DNA of 64,000 bases from Mycolicibacterium hodleri (GCF_006439015.1 NZ_RCZG01000001.1:310001-374000); one strand, 5' to 3'. Positions 1 through 8,536 are shown, numbered from the stretch's first letter. The notes: generated by a model from the sequence alone, not told the origin. Program-made: numbers and translations.

Positions 1-510
1 CGCCGGACGGAGACGACGCTGATCGACAGATCCGAGTTTCCTGGTGACTCGCTGTACGCGACGGCGTTCCGATTCGACGAGACCGTCGCGGGCGTCGGCG
101 TCATCGGCATGGAGTTCTCCGAACCGGCAGACCTCGGCTGCACGTCGCCCCTGAACGCGCACGACGAGGCCGTGCTTGCGGGGATCGTCGAGCGACTTCA
201 GGCGCACGACAAGACCGAGCGATTCGGCGTCAAGCTGATCCGCAACCCGCTCGGGCTGTCCGAGCGCGAGCTGCTCCTGGAGACCTGCGACAGCACCGAG
301 CGAGCGCTGTACTGCGACGTGAGTGATCGTGGCTCGATTCCCGCCGATGCCACCGTCATCGAGACGACCTGGAAGTACCGGCTCGTCCAGGGGCAGACCA
401 AGCCCATCGTGATGCAGGACTGCACGGCCGGCTGCGTCTCCGTTCCCGGCGGACACGACGTCGGCCACGCTCACTCGGGAACGGACAACGACGACAACCC
501 GCTCCCGTAG
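1..510 (+). CDS. Unrecognised protein, 3' part (5' end outside window)
   Basis: The frame is open from base 1 to a TAG at 508-510, giving the last 169 residues of a protein that begins upstream of the window. I do not recognise the family. The visible part is acidic and soluble, with no membrane segment. It has scattered cysteines (CTSP, ETCD, LYCD, QDCTAGC) and a His/Asp-rich tail (GGHDVGHAHSG, then NDDNPLP). The cysteine pairs could form disulfides if the protein is exported, but no N-terminus is available to test that. Codon use is ordinary for this genome. An internal ATG at 109 is less likely to be the start because the reading frame continues well upstream with good codon bias. Confidence 0.6.
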   Translation, partial: RRTETTLIDRSEFPGDSLYATAFRFDETVAGVGVIGMEFSEPADLGCTSPLNAHDEAVLAGIVERLQAHDKTERFGVKLIRNPLGLSERELLLETCDSTERALYCDVSDRGSIPADATVIETTWKYRLVQGQTKPIVMQDCTAGCVSVPGGHDVGHAHSGTDNDDNPLP

Positions 511-704
511 ACGCCGCCACCCAGGACACCCGACCCACTACGGTTGCAGGTCGGATTTCTCGGCGGCCGCCGCCATGGCGTCGACGACTTCCTCGGTGGA
601 GACGACGGCGTGCGCTGCAGCTGACTCAATCAGCTGGTTGGCATTTTGCAACCCTGCCGGCCGGGCGAAGTCGCCGTCAGCCTGGAAACGGGCCGGGCCG
701 CGCG

Positions 705-831
705 TTGACCACAATTCCGACGACAACGCTGACGACAGTTGCTCTCCCAACTACGCCCACAGCGGCGTTTCACACCTGCTAAACAGCCTGTTCAGTGCGC
801 CTGCCCGCTCCTGGCAGTGTAGGGGTCAGGG
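705..831 (+). repeat. 127-nt direct repeat, copy 1
   Basis: Aligns without gaps to 9449-9575, with about 100 of 127 positions identical by hand count. It begins TTGACCACA and ends GGGTCAGGG in both copies. The longest shared runs are around AACAGCCTGTTCA and TGCCCGCTCCTGG. On the plus strand both copies can be read in one frame as similar peptides (pattern D-x-x-A-D-x-S-C-x-P-x-Y-A-H, then LLNSLF, then ARSW). A real protein gene is not established. The two copies bracket a catabolic gene block. Confidence 0.7.
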
Positions 832-854
832 GTTGGAATCCCCTTAGCTCCACC
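811..854 (+). pseudogene. 3' half of tRNA-Ala(GGC), degenerate; likely attachment-site remnant
   Basis: The bases have the exact geometry of a tRNA 3' half: anticodon loop CTGGCAG (anticodon GGC, 813-815), 3' anticodon stem 818-822, variable loop GGGTC, T-stem AGGGG/CCCCT around a seven-base loop TTGGAAT, acceptor strand TAGCTCC, discriminator A, then CC. The expected 5' half (GGGGCTA acceptor, D-arm, matching 5' anticodon stem) is absent: 806-810 does not pair with 818-822. The T-loop has G where the invariant C56 should be. This is therefore not a functional tRNA. Tyrosine integrases commonly regenerate 3' tRNA halves, so a fossil attachment site is the best reading. Confidence 0.72.
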
Positions 855-1017
855 CCGTTGAATGCCAAATGTCGGCGTCATCAACCGGCAGTCCCGTTCG
901 ACCCTGTGAAATCGAGTGCGCCGCACCACTCGAGGCGCTCGGGCGCGCTGGAGACGTGATGTGCGATAATGCCGAGAAGTTGCGCCTTCCCGTCCGGAGC
1001 GGTTGTAGGCTCGCGGC

Positions 1018-2061
1018 GTGGAGGGCAAGTCCGCGATCAGGTTCCTTCCTATTGGCGACCGTCGCGTGGCATACGAGATTCGCGGAGACGGTCCTCCGCT
1101 CGTCGCTCCTGCGTGGTGGGTGAGTCACCTCGAACTTGACTGGCGGAGCGCCGACTTTCGGCGGTTCTGGGAGGGCGTGGCCGACGGTTACACGCTGATC
1201 CGCTACGACCGGCTTGGTGTCGGGATGTCGGATCGCTTGGTTCAAGACTCCGATCTGACCCTCGACTCGGAGGTCGCGACGCTGCGCATGCTTTTCGACG
1301 AGCTCGAGCTTGAGGGCGTGTCGCTGGTTGGTGGTTCGTCGGGAAGTTGTGTCGCGGTGGCATTTGCCGCCGAGTTTCCCGAGCGCGTCGAGCGTTTGGT
1401 GTTGTACGGGTCCTACTGCGACGGCGCCGAGCTGACTCCCCCTGGCGTGGCATCGGCGATCTTGGCGGCGGTGCGCGCGCATTGGGGACTGGGTGCCCGA
1501 ATACTCAGCGACATCTTCCTCGGCGGTGGCGATGCCGCGGAGCAGGAGCGGTTCGCACGATTGCAGCGGGAGTCGGCTACCGCCGAGACCGCAGCCGACG
1601 TGTTGGATCTCGTCTATCGCCTCGACGTTCGCAAGTGCCTTCCCCTGGTCAACCGGCCGACGACCGTCGTGCATCGTCGTGACGATCGCGCCGTGCCGTA
1701 CCGGTGCGGACGTGAGGTGGCGGCCGCGATACCCGGTGCGACATTCATCCCGCTGTCGGGCAGCGCGCACTTTCCTTGGCATGGTGACGTCGATTCGGTC
1801 GTCCGTGCCTGCCGGGAAGCGTTGGCACCCAACGAACTAGTAGCGCTCCGTGCGAGCGCATCGGAGCCGGTCCTATTGTCTGATCGCGAGCGGGAGATTC
1901 TCGCTCTCGTGGCACGGGGCCTCGGCGATCGCGAGATAGCGGAGCAACTGGTGTTGAGCCCGCACACCGTTCACCGCCACGTCGCGAACATTCGTCGCAA
2001 GCTCGGTCGCACCTCGCGCACGGCCGCCGTCGCGGAGGCCGCGCGACTAGGCCTCGTGTAG
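1018..2061 (+). CDS. Alpha/beta hydrolase fused to a LuxR-type DNA-binding domain
   Basis: A 347-residue protein. Residues ~10-270 are an alpha/beta hydrolase with the nucleophile elbow GGSSG (Ser ~107), a candidate acid in HRRDDRAVP and a catalytic His in GSAHFPWHGD. Residues ~285-347 are a LuxR/GerE helix-turn-helix (LSDREREILALVARG, then SPHTVHRHVANIRRKL). The arrangement suggests a transcription factor that senses or turns over a small ester or lactone-like ligand; the ligand is unknown. The start is GTG at 1018 without a clear ribosome site, so it may be leaderless. It is the first gene after the tRNA fossil, and its target genes are not identified. Confidence 0.85.
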   Translation: MEGKSAIRFLPIGDRRVAYEIRGDGPPLVAPAWWVSHLELDWRSADFRRFWEGVADGYTLIRYDRLGVGMSDRLVQDSDLTLDSEVATLRMLFDELELEGVSLVGGSSGSCVAVAFAAEFPERVERLVLYGSYCDGAELTPPGVASAILAAVRAHWGLGARILSDIFLGGGDAAEQERFARLQRESATAETAADVLDLVYRLDVRKCLPLVNRPTTVVHRRDDRAVPYRCGREVAAAIPGATFIPLSGSAHFPWHGDVDSVVRACREALAPNELVALRASASEPVLLSDREREILALVARGLGDREIAEQLVLSPHTVHRHVANIRRKLGRTSRTAAVAEAARLGLV

Positions 2062-2062
2062 C

Positions 2063-2078
2063 TGGCCGGAAACGGCCA
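2063..2078 (+). terminator. Short hairpin after the hydrolase-LuxR gene
   Basis: TGGCCG-GAAA-CGGCCA forms a perfect 6-bp stem with a GAAA tetraloop two bases after the stop codon. There is no U-tract, as is common in mycobacterial terminators. Confidence 0.4.
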
Positions 2079-2140
2079 TCTTCAGACGGTGGCCGGACTG
2101 AGCGATGCGCGCGCCTCACGCCGCTTCGTAGTTTGGCAAT

Positions 2141-2818
2141 ATGACCGAAACCCCCAGCATCGAACCGTGTGCCGAACACGCAACTAGCCGGTCGTCGGCT
2201 GCGTGGCTACAGCTCATGGCCCGGATCTACGATCCGTTCCTCTGGTGGGGCGAACGGGCCGGAATGCGCCTGCTGCGAAGCAAACTGCTCCACGACGCGA
2301 GCGGGTCGGTTCTCGAGATCGGCGCCGGGACTGGACTGAACATCCCGCATTATCCCGACGACGTCGGTGGTCGCTTGGTGCTCAGTGAGCCCGAGCCCGG
2401 GATGCGACGGCGACTCGTACGCCGGCTGGAGCATTCCGGCTGCGTCGCGCGGGTCATCGACGCGCCTGCGGAACGTCTACCGCTGGCCGACGCATCGGTG
2501 GACACCGTCGTCACGACACTCGTCTTGTGCACCGTGGACGACCCTGAACGCGCGCTCCGCGAGATCGCTCGCGTGCTGCGCCCGGGCGGGCAGGTGCTGT
2601 TCATCGAGCACGTGCGTTCGAACTCGCAGCGGCTCGCTGCATGGCAGGACAGACTGCGCGAACCCTGGCGCCGTTTTGCTGGTGGCTGCGTGTGCAACCG
2701 CTCGACCGCGGACCTGATGGGCGCCTGCGGCTTCACCGTCGTCGCCTACAACGTCGCATGGCGAGGCATGCCCCCAATCGTCCGGCCGCTCTTGATGGGA
2801 CGCGCAACACTCACATGA
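2141..2818 (+). CDS. Class I SAM-dependent methyltransferase
   Basis: A 225-residue Methyltransf_11/UbiE-like protein. The SAM-binding motif I is VLEIGAGTGLNIPHY (~residues 52-66). The acidic end of strand beta-2 (LSEPEPGM), motif II (DAPAERLPLADASVDTVV) and post-II (VLRPGGQVLFIEHV) follow in the usual order. This subgroup resembles small-molecule or phospholipid/menaquinone-type methyltransferases; the substrate cannot be read from sequence. It lies 79 bases downstream of the hydrolase-LuxR gene on the same strand, beyond a hairpin, so it is probably transcribed separately. Confidence 0.85.
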   Translation: MTETPSIEPCAEHATSRSSAAWLQLMARIYDPFLWWGERAGMRLLRSKLLHDASGSVLEIGAGTGLNIPHYPDDVGGRLVLSEPEPGMRRRLVRRLEHSGCVARVIDAPAERLPLADASVDTVVTTLVLCTVDDPERALREIARVLRPGGQVLFIEHVRSNSQRLAAWQDRLREPWRRFAGGCVCNRSTADLMGACGFTVVAYNVAWRGMPPIVRPLLMGRATLT

Positions 2819-2937
2819 TGGCTCAACTCATCGGTACCGCCACCACTCAGACGGACGGTCGTCGAGCGCATTGACCCCGAGGTCTTCCCCGTAAAACTTG
2901 AGGAGGCTGTGCCGAAACCCCGTTGCCTTGTTTGACT

Positions 2938-2959
2938 GAAGTTAACGGTGTAAATTTTG
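2938..2959 (+). promoter_or_regulatory. 22-nt motif, copy 1 (probable operator)
   Basis: The core GTTAACGGTGTAAATTTTG recurs at 5378-5399 with one mismatch across 22 bases. The copy lies about 115 bases upstream of the SRPBCC gene. The TTA/TAA ends and TGTAAA element resemble TetR-family operators, and the TetR gene at 7954 is the obvious candidate binder. Confidence 0.55.
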
Positions 2960-3075
2960 CGGTGTATCAATTTCGCCTCGAAGATTCAATCTGGTCCACG
3001 CGACTCCGACGCGGTGCCTGCAGGACGGACGTGGTGGACATGATCACGTCGTGGAATACCTGGAGATCGAGCTAA

Positions 3076-3570
3076 ATGCATTCCTACACAGCCAGGTTCG
3101 CGGTGGCAGCTCCGGCGCACAAGGTGTGGCGGGTACTGCATCCACGTCCGCCGAAGGGCTCCACCCTGCCACGCGTCATCGAATATCCCGCGGGCAGCAT
3201 CGAGATCCTCAACGAGGGAGACGAAGCGGGGCAGGGCCTCGTCCGCACCTGTGTATTCGACGTTCCCCGCTACCTGTTGTCCGGCGGAAAGGCCAGGTCC
3301 TGGGAGACCGTCACCGAGGCGCGGATCGACGAGGTATCGCGCTACGTCTCGATCAGCAAGCCGCTCTGGTCTCGCGCGGAGGGTTACCACAGACTCGAAG
3401 AGCAGACCGACGGCACCACGCTGCTGACCTTCCACGAGACCTATCACGTCTACAACCCCGTGCTACGCGCGCTCCTCGAAGGCCCTGTGCACGCCAAGAT
3501 CTCCGCCGACAACCTGTCGACCTACGAACACGCCCTGGCCTACGCGGGACAAACGAGGAGACTCTCATGA
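3076..3570 (+). CDS. SRPBCC-fold (polyketide cyclase/START-like) protein
   Basis: A 164-residue protein that opens with the typical SRPBCC first strand and helix (ARFAVAAPAHKVWRVL). Strands around EGDEAGQGLVRTCVF and the C-terminal helix (PVLRALLEGPVHAKI, ENLSTYEHAL-like) follow. These proteins bind hydrophobic ligands in a deep pocket and act as cyclases, hydrolases or carriers; no catalytic residues can be assigned. The stop overlaps the next start as ATGA (3567-3570), so it is translationally coupled to the amidohydrolase and probably acts on a related substrate. It is the first gene after operator-like motif copy 1. Confidence 0.75.
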   Translation: MHSYTARFAVAAPAHKVWRVLHPRPPKGSTLPRVIEYPAGSIEILNEGDEAGQGLVRTCVFDVPRYLLSGGKARSWETVTEARIDEVSRYVSISKPLWSRAEGYHRLEEQTDGTTLLTFHETYHVYNPVLRALLEGPVHAKISADNLSTYEHALAYAGQTRRLS

Positions 3571-5315
3571 CTTACGACCTCATCATTCGCGGCGGCACGG
3601 TCGTCGACGGCACGGGATCGGCAGCCGTGACGGCCGACGTCGCCGTGCAGGACGGGATCATCGTGGAGGTCGGCCGGGTGGACGGCTCTGCGCGACGCAC
3701 GATAGAGGCCGACGGTCTCGCTGTCACACCGGGATTCGTCGACGTCCACACCCACTTCGACGGCCAGGCCACGTGGGATCCCCATCTGACACCCTCGTGC
3801 TGGCATGGAGTCACCACCGCCGTCATGGGGAATTGTGGCATCGGCTTCGCGCCGGTGCGGCCCGATCGTCACGACTGGCTCATCGAGCTGATGGAGGGCG
3901 TCGAGGACATTCCGGGCAGCGCGCTGACCGAGGGCATCACGTGGGAGTGGGAAACCTTCGGTGAGTACCTTGACGCGCTGGAACGGATGCCGCGCGCCGT
4001 AGACGTAGCTGCGCAGCTTCCCCACGCGGCCCTGCGGGCCTACGTGATGGGCGAGCGGGCGTTGGAGGCCCCGACCGGCGACGACATCACCGCGATGAGT
4101 CGCGCCGTCGCCGATGGCATCCGTGCCGGCGCGGTGGGTCTGTCCTTCGGCCGGACTGCGGGGCACCGCAGCGCCTCGGGTGAGCACGTTCCTGGCACGT
4201 TTTCCGAGGAGGACGAACTCGCGGCATTGATGGCCGCCATCGCCGCGGCGGGAAACGGTGTCCTGCAGGTCGTTCCGGCCGGTGTCGGTGGTGAGATGGG
4301 CGGTGACCAACGCCATTCCATCGACGCCGAGATTGACTGGATCGGTCGCCTGGGCGCGCAATTCAAGATCCCGCTGACGTTCCTTGCGATGGTCAACGAA
4401 CAGGATCCGCACGACTGGCAGCGCTGGTTCGCGTCGGTCCGCACGGCCAACATGGCGGGAGCCAACGTCAGGCCACAGGTGGCCAGCCGTGCCTTCGGGA
4501 TGCTGATGGGCCACCAGTCGCGGATGAATCCGTTCCGCCACCGGCCGATGTATCGGTCACTGATGAATCTGCCGCTGTCAGAGCGCGTTCGAGCGCTTCG
4601 CAACCCAGACGTGAAGGCCAGGATTCTGGCGGAGACACCAGACGTCGGCGACGCGCACTCCGCCGATCAGCTCAACCGTCACACGTTCAAGCGCCTCTAC
4701 CCACTGGGTGACGCACTCGACTACGAGCCGTCGGCAGAGGACAGCATCGCGGCAATCGCGGAGAGGGAGCACCGTGACCCCTGGGAGGTTACCTACGACG
4801 TTCTGCTCGGCGCCGAGGGCCGAGAGTTCCTCCTACTTCCGCTACTGAACTACGCGGGAAACAACTACGACCACCTCCACGACATGATGTCCGATCCCGT
4901 GAGTCTGCAGGGATTGGGGGACGGAGGAGCGCATTGCGGCATCATCTGCGACGCCAGCATGACGACCTACCTGATGTCCTACTGGGTCCGCGACCGAACC
5001 CGGGGCCCTCGCATCCCGCTCGAAACAGCCGTGCACCGACTCACGGGCGATCCGGCCGACTTCTACGGGCTCGGTGACCGCGGGGTGCTGGCACCGGGCA
5101 GGCGAGCCGACGTCAACCTCATTGATCTGGACAACCTCGGTCTGCACTACCCGGAGCGCGTCGAAGACCTGCCCGCCGGGGCCGGACGTCTCATCCAACG
5201 ATCCGACGGCTACGTCGAGACCTTGGTGCTCGGCGAAACCATCGTCGCCGAGGGAGAACTCACCGACAACCGACCGGGCGGCCTCGTTCGTGGAGCGCAG
5301 CCCTTGCCAGCTTGA
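3567..5315 (+). CDS. N-acyl-D-amino-acid deacylase-type amidohydrolase (paralogue 1)
   Basis: 582 residues starting at ATG 3567, preceded by GAGGAG and overlapping the upstream stop. It belongs to the D-aminoacylase branch of the amidohydrolase superfamily. The N-terminal strand is [12 protein letters not shown], the metal-binding HxH is in DVHTHFDGQ, the family-typical metal-ligand Cys is in GNCG, and the C-terminal Asp is in GDGGAHCG. The family hydrolyses N-acyl groups from D-amino acids or related amides, and in actinobacteria is often part of catabolic clusters of unknown substrate. A clear paralogue lies at 61633-63393, sharing [20 protein letters not shown]. An upstream in-frame extension to 3051 is a shadow of the SRPBCC gene. 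Confidence 0.88.
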   Translation: MTYDLIIRGGTVVDGTGSAAVTADVAVQDGIIVEVGRVDGSARRTIEADGLAVTPGFVDVHTHFDGQATWDPHLTPSCWHGVTTAVMGNCGIGFAPVRPDRHDWLIELMEGVEDIPGSALTEGITWEWETFGEYLDALERMPRAVDVAAQLPHAALRAYVMGERALEAPTGDDITAMSRAVADGIRAGAVGLSFGRTAGHRSASGEHVPGTFSEEDELAALMAAIAAAGNGVLQVVPAGVGGEMGGDQRHSIDAEIDWIGRLGAQFKIPLTFLAMVNEQDPHDWQRWFASVRTANMAGANVRPQVASRAFGMLMGHQSRMNPFRHRPMYRSLMNLPLSERVRALRNPDVKARILAETPDVGDAHSADQLNRHTFKRLYPLGDALDYEPSAEDSIAAIAEREHRDPWEVTYDVLLGAEGREFLLLPLLNYAGNNYDHLHDMMSDPVSLQGLGDGGAHCGIICDASMTTYLMSYWVRDRTRGPRIPLETAVHRLTGDPADFYGLGDRGVLAPGRRADVNLIDLDNLGLHYPERVEDLPAGAGRLIQRSDGYVETLVLGETIVAEGELTDNRPGGLVRGAQPLPA

Positions 5316-5377
5316 CGGATATTGGTGAGCACCTCCGAGAGGTGGCGACCCATTGCCGACCACTCTTGCCGGGGGCA

Positions 5378-5399
5378 GAAGTTAACGCTGTAAATTTTG
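5378..5399 (+). promoter_or_regulatory. 22-nt motif, copy 2 (probable operator)
   Basis: Same motif as 2938-2959 with G to C at one position (GTTAACGCTGTAAATTTTG). It sits directly upstream of the next gene, about 28 bases before the preferred start at 5427, consistent with an operator overlapping the promoter. It suggests that the two transcription units share a regulator. Confidence 0.55.
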
Positions 5400-5426
5400 A
5401 TGAATGGCGTGTCAGGGACGTGCAGG

Positions 5427-6038
5427 ATGGTGAGAGATCGACGAGGCGTTGGTCCGATTTCTCGGCAAGGACTTTGGGCGCACTCGATTGAGGAGCCCAG
5501 CGATCGCTACACAGTGCACGTGCTCGGCCTCGACGCGTTCGACGTCGTGTCGATGGTGGGCGGATGGCTGTTCGACCGCGCCATGTCTGGTTGGGACGTC
5601 ACAGCATTTGTGGCCGATCTGACCGACACTCGATCGTTGCAGATTCTTGGATGTCGCGTACAGCGGCTCGAAACCTCCTGTTTGGCAATGGAACTCCTTG
5701 CTCGACCGCCTGTGCTGGCCGTGGCGGCCGACCTGTACTCCAACGACGCCTGCGTTCGGGGTATGGTGCTGGCCGCGGTGGAGCGCGGGAGCGACGTCGT
5801 CCTCTGGGGCGACAAGTGCATGCACGAACTCGACACCGTCTCTCCGGCGCTGTACGTGCTCAGCCGAGCTGCCGCCGTGTTCAAGGGGCACGCCTTGATG
5901 GCGACCGGTGCGCCGGGGCCTTGGCCAGGTCAGTTGGAGGAGTTCCGCGCCGCCGTGCAATCGCGAGCACTAAGAGGATTGCAGTCGGCCGGCGCACCGA
6001 TGTTGCAACAGGTGTCGAACCAGGGAGGAATGCAGTGA
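5427..6038 (+). CDS. Conserved hypothetical protein of the catabolic block
   Basis: About 203 residues. I do not recognise a named family. The sequence is globular and Ala/Val/Leu-rich with alternating helix and strand character (LGLDAFDVVSMVGGWLFD, DVTAFVADLTD, PPVLAVAADLY, SDVVLWGDKCM), suggesting a Rossmann-like or regulatory fold without an obvious catalytic motif. There is no signal peptide or membrane span. ATG 5427 is preferred (AGGGA at 5414). Starts at 5397/5400 would lie inside the operator-like repeat. It sits between the amidohydrolase and the MDMPI-fold gene, on the same strand. Confidence 0.6.
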   Translation: MVRDRRGVGPISRQGLWAHSIEEPSDRYTVHVLGLDAFDVVSMVGGWLFDRAMSGWDVTAFVADLTDTRSLQILGCRVQRLETSCLAMELLARPPVLAVAADLYSNDACVRGMVLAAVERGSDVVLWGDKCMHELDTVSPALYVLSRAAAVFKGHALMATGAPGPWPGQLEEFRAAVQSRALRGLQSAGAPMLQQVSNQGGMQ

Positions 6039-6122
6039 CGACGTCCAAGTCGACTCTGGTCTTCGGCCCGTGGTGATGATCAACGTCACTGGCCTGTCCC
6101 ACGTCCCGGTGCGGGTCCTTCG

Positions 6123-6878
6123 GTGACCTCGCCACGCGGCCAGGTCACGAACCAACTCGGCTATGACTATCTGAAGTCGATCGAGGTGAACGGAAAAGCG
6201 TTGTTGGGCATCGCCGCCGACTTGGATCTCGCGCTGCCCGTTGTTACCTGCCCAGACTGGACCTTGAGGGACCTGCTCGAGCATGTCTCCGGTGCGAACA
6301 GGTGGGTGACCATATGTGTGTCGTCGGGACTGGCGGCTCAGGAGCGGATCCTGCCGCCGGGTCCTTCGGGTCGTGAAGATCTGCTGGAGTGGACTCGGGA
6401 GTCATTCGCCGAGTTGTTGGCGGTACTGTCGGCGACCGCGCCGGACGAGCAGGTCTGGACCCCGATCCGCGGAGCGTTGGGCAGCGGCTGGTGGCGGCGA
6501 AAGCAAGCAGTGGAGATCGCCATTCACCTCGCGGATGCCGAGACTGCACTCGGTGTCCGACCCGAGACGATGGATGCCGCGCTGGCAGTCGATGGAATCG
6601 ATGAATTTGCCGAGGAGTTCCTGCCCTTGATGCTGCTCGGAGTCGCCCAACCGCCGCCGGTTACCGCGGTGCTGCTGTCGCCGACCGACATCGAGCAGTC
6701 ACGCACGTTGTCGCTGATTCCTGCAGGCGATGACCGAGATCCGGGCGTACCCCGGGTGGAACTCACGGCGATCGCCTCCGAACTGCTGCTGTGGATGTGG
6801 AACCGGGTGCCGATCGGATCGCTGACGGTCAGCGGGGACGACGACGTCCTCGCATGGTGGAAGGGTCTGGCGATCTGA
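6123..6878 (+). CDS. Maleylpyruvate-isomerase/DinB-fold family protein
   Basis: 251 residues with the N-terminal MDMPI (DinB-like four-helix) domain: VTCPDWTLRDLLEHVSGANR (~residues 40-60) carries the usual WxxxDLxxH signature with a potential metal-binding His. The second half is the smaller MDMPI C-terminal domain. Characterised relatives are mycothiol-dependent isomerases, and mycobacteria make mycothiol, but most members have no known substrate. The start is GTG 6123. The stop overlaps the next gene's ATG (TGATG at 6876-6880), showing tight coupling to the flavin-dependent oxidoreductase. Confidence 0.75.
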   Translation: MTSPRGQVTNQLGYDYLKSIEVNGKALLGIAADLDLALPVVTCPDWTLRDLLEHVSGANRWVTICVSSGLAAQERILPPGPSGREDLLEWTRESFAELLAVLSATAPDEQVWTPIRGALGSGWWRRKQAVEIAIHLADAETALGVRPETMDAALAVDGIDEFAEEFLPLMLLGVAQPPPVTAVLLSPTDIEQSRTLSLIPAGDDRDPGVPRVELTAIASELLLWMWNRVPIGSLTVSGDDDVLAWWKGLAI

Positions 6879-7942
6879 TGAGATTCGGAACGAACCACGC
6901 GTTTCAACTTCCCCCCGGCCGCACCGTGGCGCAAGTCTACGCCGAGGAGTTCGAACGCATAAAGTATGCCGAAGAGCTTGGCTACCAGAGTGTTTGGCTG
7001 CCCGAGCAACACTTCTTCGACTACTGCATATCTCCGGATGCGCTCGACCTCGCCGGGTACGTCGTCGGAGTGACGTCGCGGGTGCGCGTCGGCACGGCGG
7101 TGGTCAACCTATCGCTGACCCACCCTCTGCGATTCGCCGAACGCGCCGCAATGCTCGACCTAGTCAGCGGTGGTCGAGTCGACATCTGTGTGGGACGGGG
7201 GTATCAACTCCCGCAGAACGTGGCATTCGGTGTCGCGGAGGATGCCACGAAGCCGATGTTCGCCGAGGCGCTCGACATCATCTTGAACACGTGGACCGAC
7301 GGCCCGAGCGGCTTCGACGGTGAACACTATTCGTTTCCGCCCGTGCGCACATTCCCGCCTCCGCAGCGCCCGGCCAACGAGATCCTGATCTACGGGGTCG
7401 GCGCGACCACTCCCATCGAGGAAACCATCCGCCGAGGCCTGCCCCTCGGCCTGTCTCAGCCGTTCGGGCCAGTCGCCAAGACCGCGGCGGCCTTCGAGGA
7501 GTACGTCGCCGCCCTGCACGCCTCTCCTCTTCGTGACGACGAGGTCGAACGACTGCTGGACAGAGCCTTCGTGCTCGTCTACGCCATGGTGGCGCCGACT
7601 GTTGACGAAGCACGGGACATCTCGAAGCGGCCCTTCGAATGGCACAACGCACGACTGGCGGCGCTGCGCACCCCGGTGCCGTCGCCCTCGGAGTGGCGCG
7701 AGCACTACTACGACCACCCCGTGGCGCCGACGGAGATCGACGACGCCGACTGGAACGCGATGACGTCAGATGCGTTGTTGTTCACCGATCCCGAAGGGAT
7801 GGCCGATCACATGGCAGTGCTGCGCGATGCCGGTGTCCGCAACGTCGTTCCCTGGATGGGTGTCGGCGGGGTGACTCAGAGACACGTCCTGCGCTCGATG
7901 CGCCTCTTCGCCGAGCACGTCATGCCCAAGTTCACTGACTAG
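6878..7942 (+). CDS. LLM-class flavin-dependent oxidoreductase
   Basis: 354 residues in the bacterial-luciferase-like TIM-barrel family. It begins MRFGTNHAFQL, with SVWLPEQHFFDY, RVRVGTAVVNLSLTHPLRFAE and the glycine-rich GRVDICVGRGYQ segment typical of the flavin site. Members use FMNH2 or F420 for monooxygenation or dehydrogenation; which cofactor applies cannot be decided here. The start at 6878 is chosen from the TGATG overlap with the MDMPI-fold gene and the GAAGGG upstream. A second LLM enzyme lies at 11998-13074 in another operon. Confidence 0.88.
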   Translation: MRFGTNHAFQLPPGRTVAQVYAEEFERIKYAEELGYQSVWLPEQHFFDYCISPDALDLAGYVVGVTSRVRVGTAVVNLSLTHPLRFAERAAMLDLVSGGRVDICVGRGYQLPQNVAFGVAEDATKPMFAEALDIILNTWTDGPSGFDGEHYSFPPVRTFPPPQRPANEILIYGVGATTPIEETIRRGLPLGLSQPFGPVAKTAAAFEEYVAALHASPLRDDEVERLLDRAFVLVYAMVAPTVDEARDISKRPFEWHNARLAALRTPVPSPSEWREHYYDHPVAPTEIDDADWNAMTSDALLFTDPEGMADHMAVLRDAGVRNVVPWMGVGGVTQRHVLRSMRLFAEHVMPKFTD

Positions 7943-7953
7943 ATCGGACCCCC

Positions 7954-8529
7954 ATGGTTTCTGAAGCCTTTCGCGACGCGCGTATCAAGTCACTTCGATA
8001 CGGCGAACTCGACCGCAGCATCGTCGTCGCAGCGGCGGTGCGCGTCGCCGAAAGAAGTGGTGTTCGCAGTGTCACCGTTCGTTCACTCGCGACCGAGCTC
8101 GGCTTGTCGACCACGGCGATGTATCGCTACGTGGACGGCAAGGCCGAGCTCCTCAACCTCGTCGCCGAGGCCACTCTTGCCTCGGTTGAGCTACCGGTCT
8201 CGGGTTCGTGGCAGCAGCGGATCAGAGTCTTTGCGCGCAGCGCACGAACGGCGATGCTGAGAATCGACGGAATCGCAGATCTGCTGCAGACACAGCCTGC
8301 GAAAGGCGCTGCACTACAGGTCGATACGCTCATACAACAGCTGGTGGTTGATGCCGGCGTGCCGGCGTCTCGGCGGGAGTCGGCCCGGCTTCTCCTGATG
8401 ATCTTCGTCACGGGCTCGGTGTCCTTCGAGCAGGCGCTTGACGGGCTGCCGCACGGGCTGGACGTCGCGCCTGAGACCCGCTTCGAGCAGGGTCTCGACG
8501 TGTTGATCGCCGGCCTCGAAGCGATGTGA
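7954..8529 (+). CDS. TetR/AcrR-family regulator of the catabolic block
   Basis: 191 residues. The N-terminal helix-turn-helix is around SVTVRSLATELGLSTTAMYR (~residues 35-54). The C-terminal two-thirds is the usual all-helical ligand domain. It lies 11 bases after the oxidoreductase stop and 7 bases before the downstream hydrolase start, so it is embedded in the operon. I infer that it binds the 22-nt motif repeated at 2938 and 5378; no other regulator in this block matches that role. The effector is unknown. Confidence 0.85.
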   Translation: MVSEAFRDARIKSLRYGELDRSIVVAAAVRVAERSGVRSVTVRSLATELGLSTTAMYRYVDGKAELLNLVAEATLASVELPVSGSWQQRIRVFARSARTAMLRIDGIADLLQTQPAKGAALQVDTLIQQLVVDAGVPASRRESARLLLMIFVTGSVSFEQALDGLPHGLDVAPETRFEQGLDVLIAGLEAM

Positions 8530-8536
8530 CGTCCGC

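Larger units (their letters stand above)
511..1017. other. Intergenic stretch holding repeat copy 1 and a tRNA fossil
   Basis: No convincing protein gene is present. A short minus-strand frame (538-750) is probably spurious or a gene tail. The notable content is the left copy of a 127-nt repeat (705-831) that runs into a 3' tRNA half (811-854). This arrangement is typical of a tRNA-targeted integration scar. Confidence 0.5.

Noticed and set aside
538..750. 70-residue minus-strand frame
   Set aside because: Overlaps the repeat, no recognisable domain and no homologous frame at the second repeat copy (which has different residues on that strand).
705..854. tmRNA gene, because the repeat reads like a tag peptide and ends in a tRNA-like T-arm and acceptor
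   Set aside because: No tag resembling the mycobacterial ...DYALAA, no 5' tRNA half, and the 3' end fits tRNA-Ala(GGC) with its anticodon loop better than tmRNA.
3051..3566. In-frame upstream extension of the amidohydrolase reading to 3051
   Set aside because: It reads in the wrong frame through the SRPBCC gene; the family N-terminus starts exactly at 3567 with a good ribosome site.
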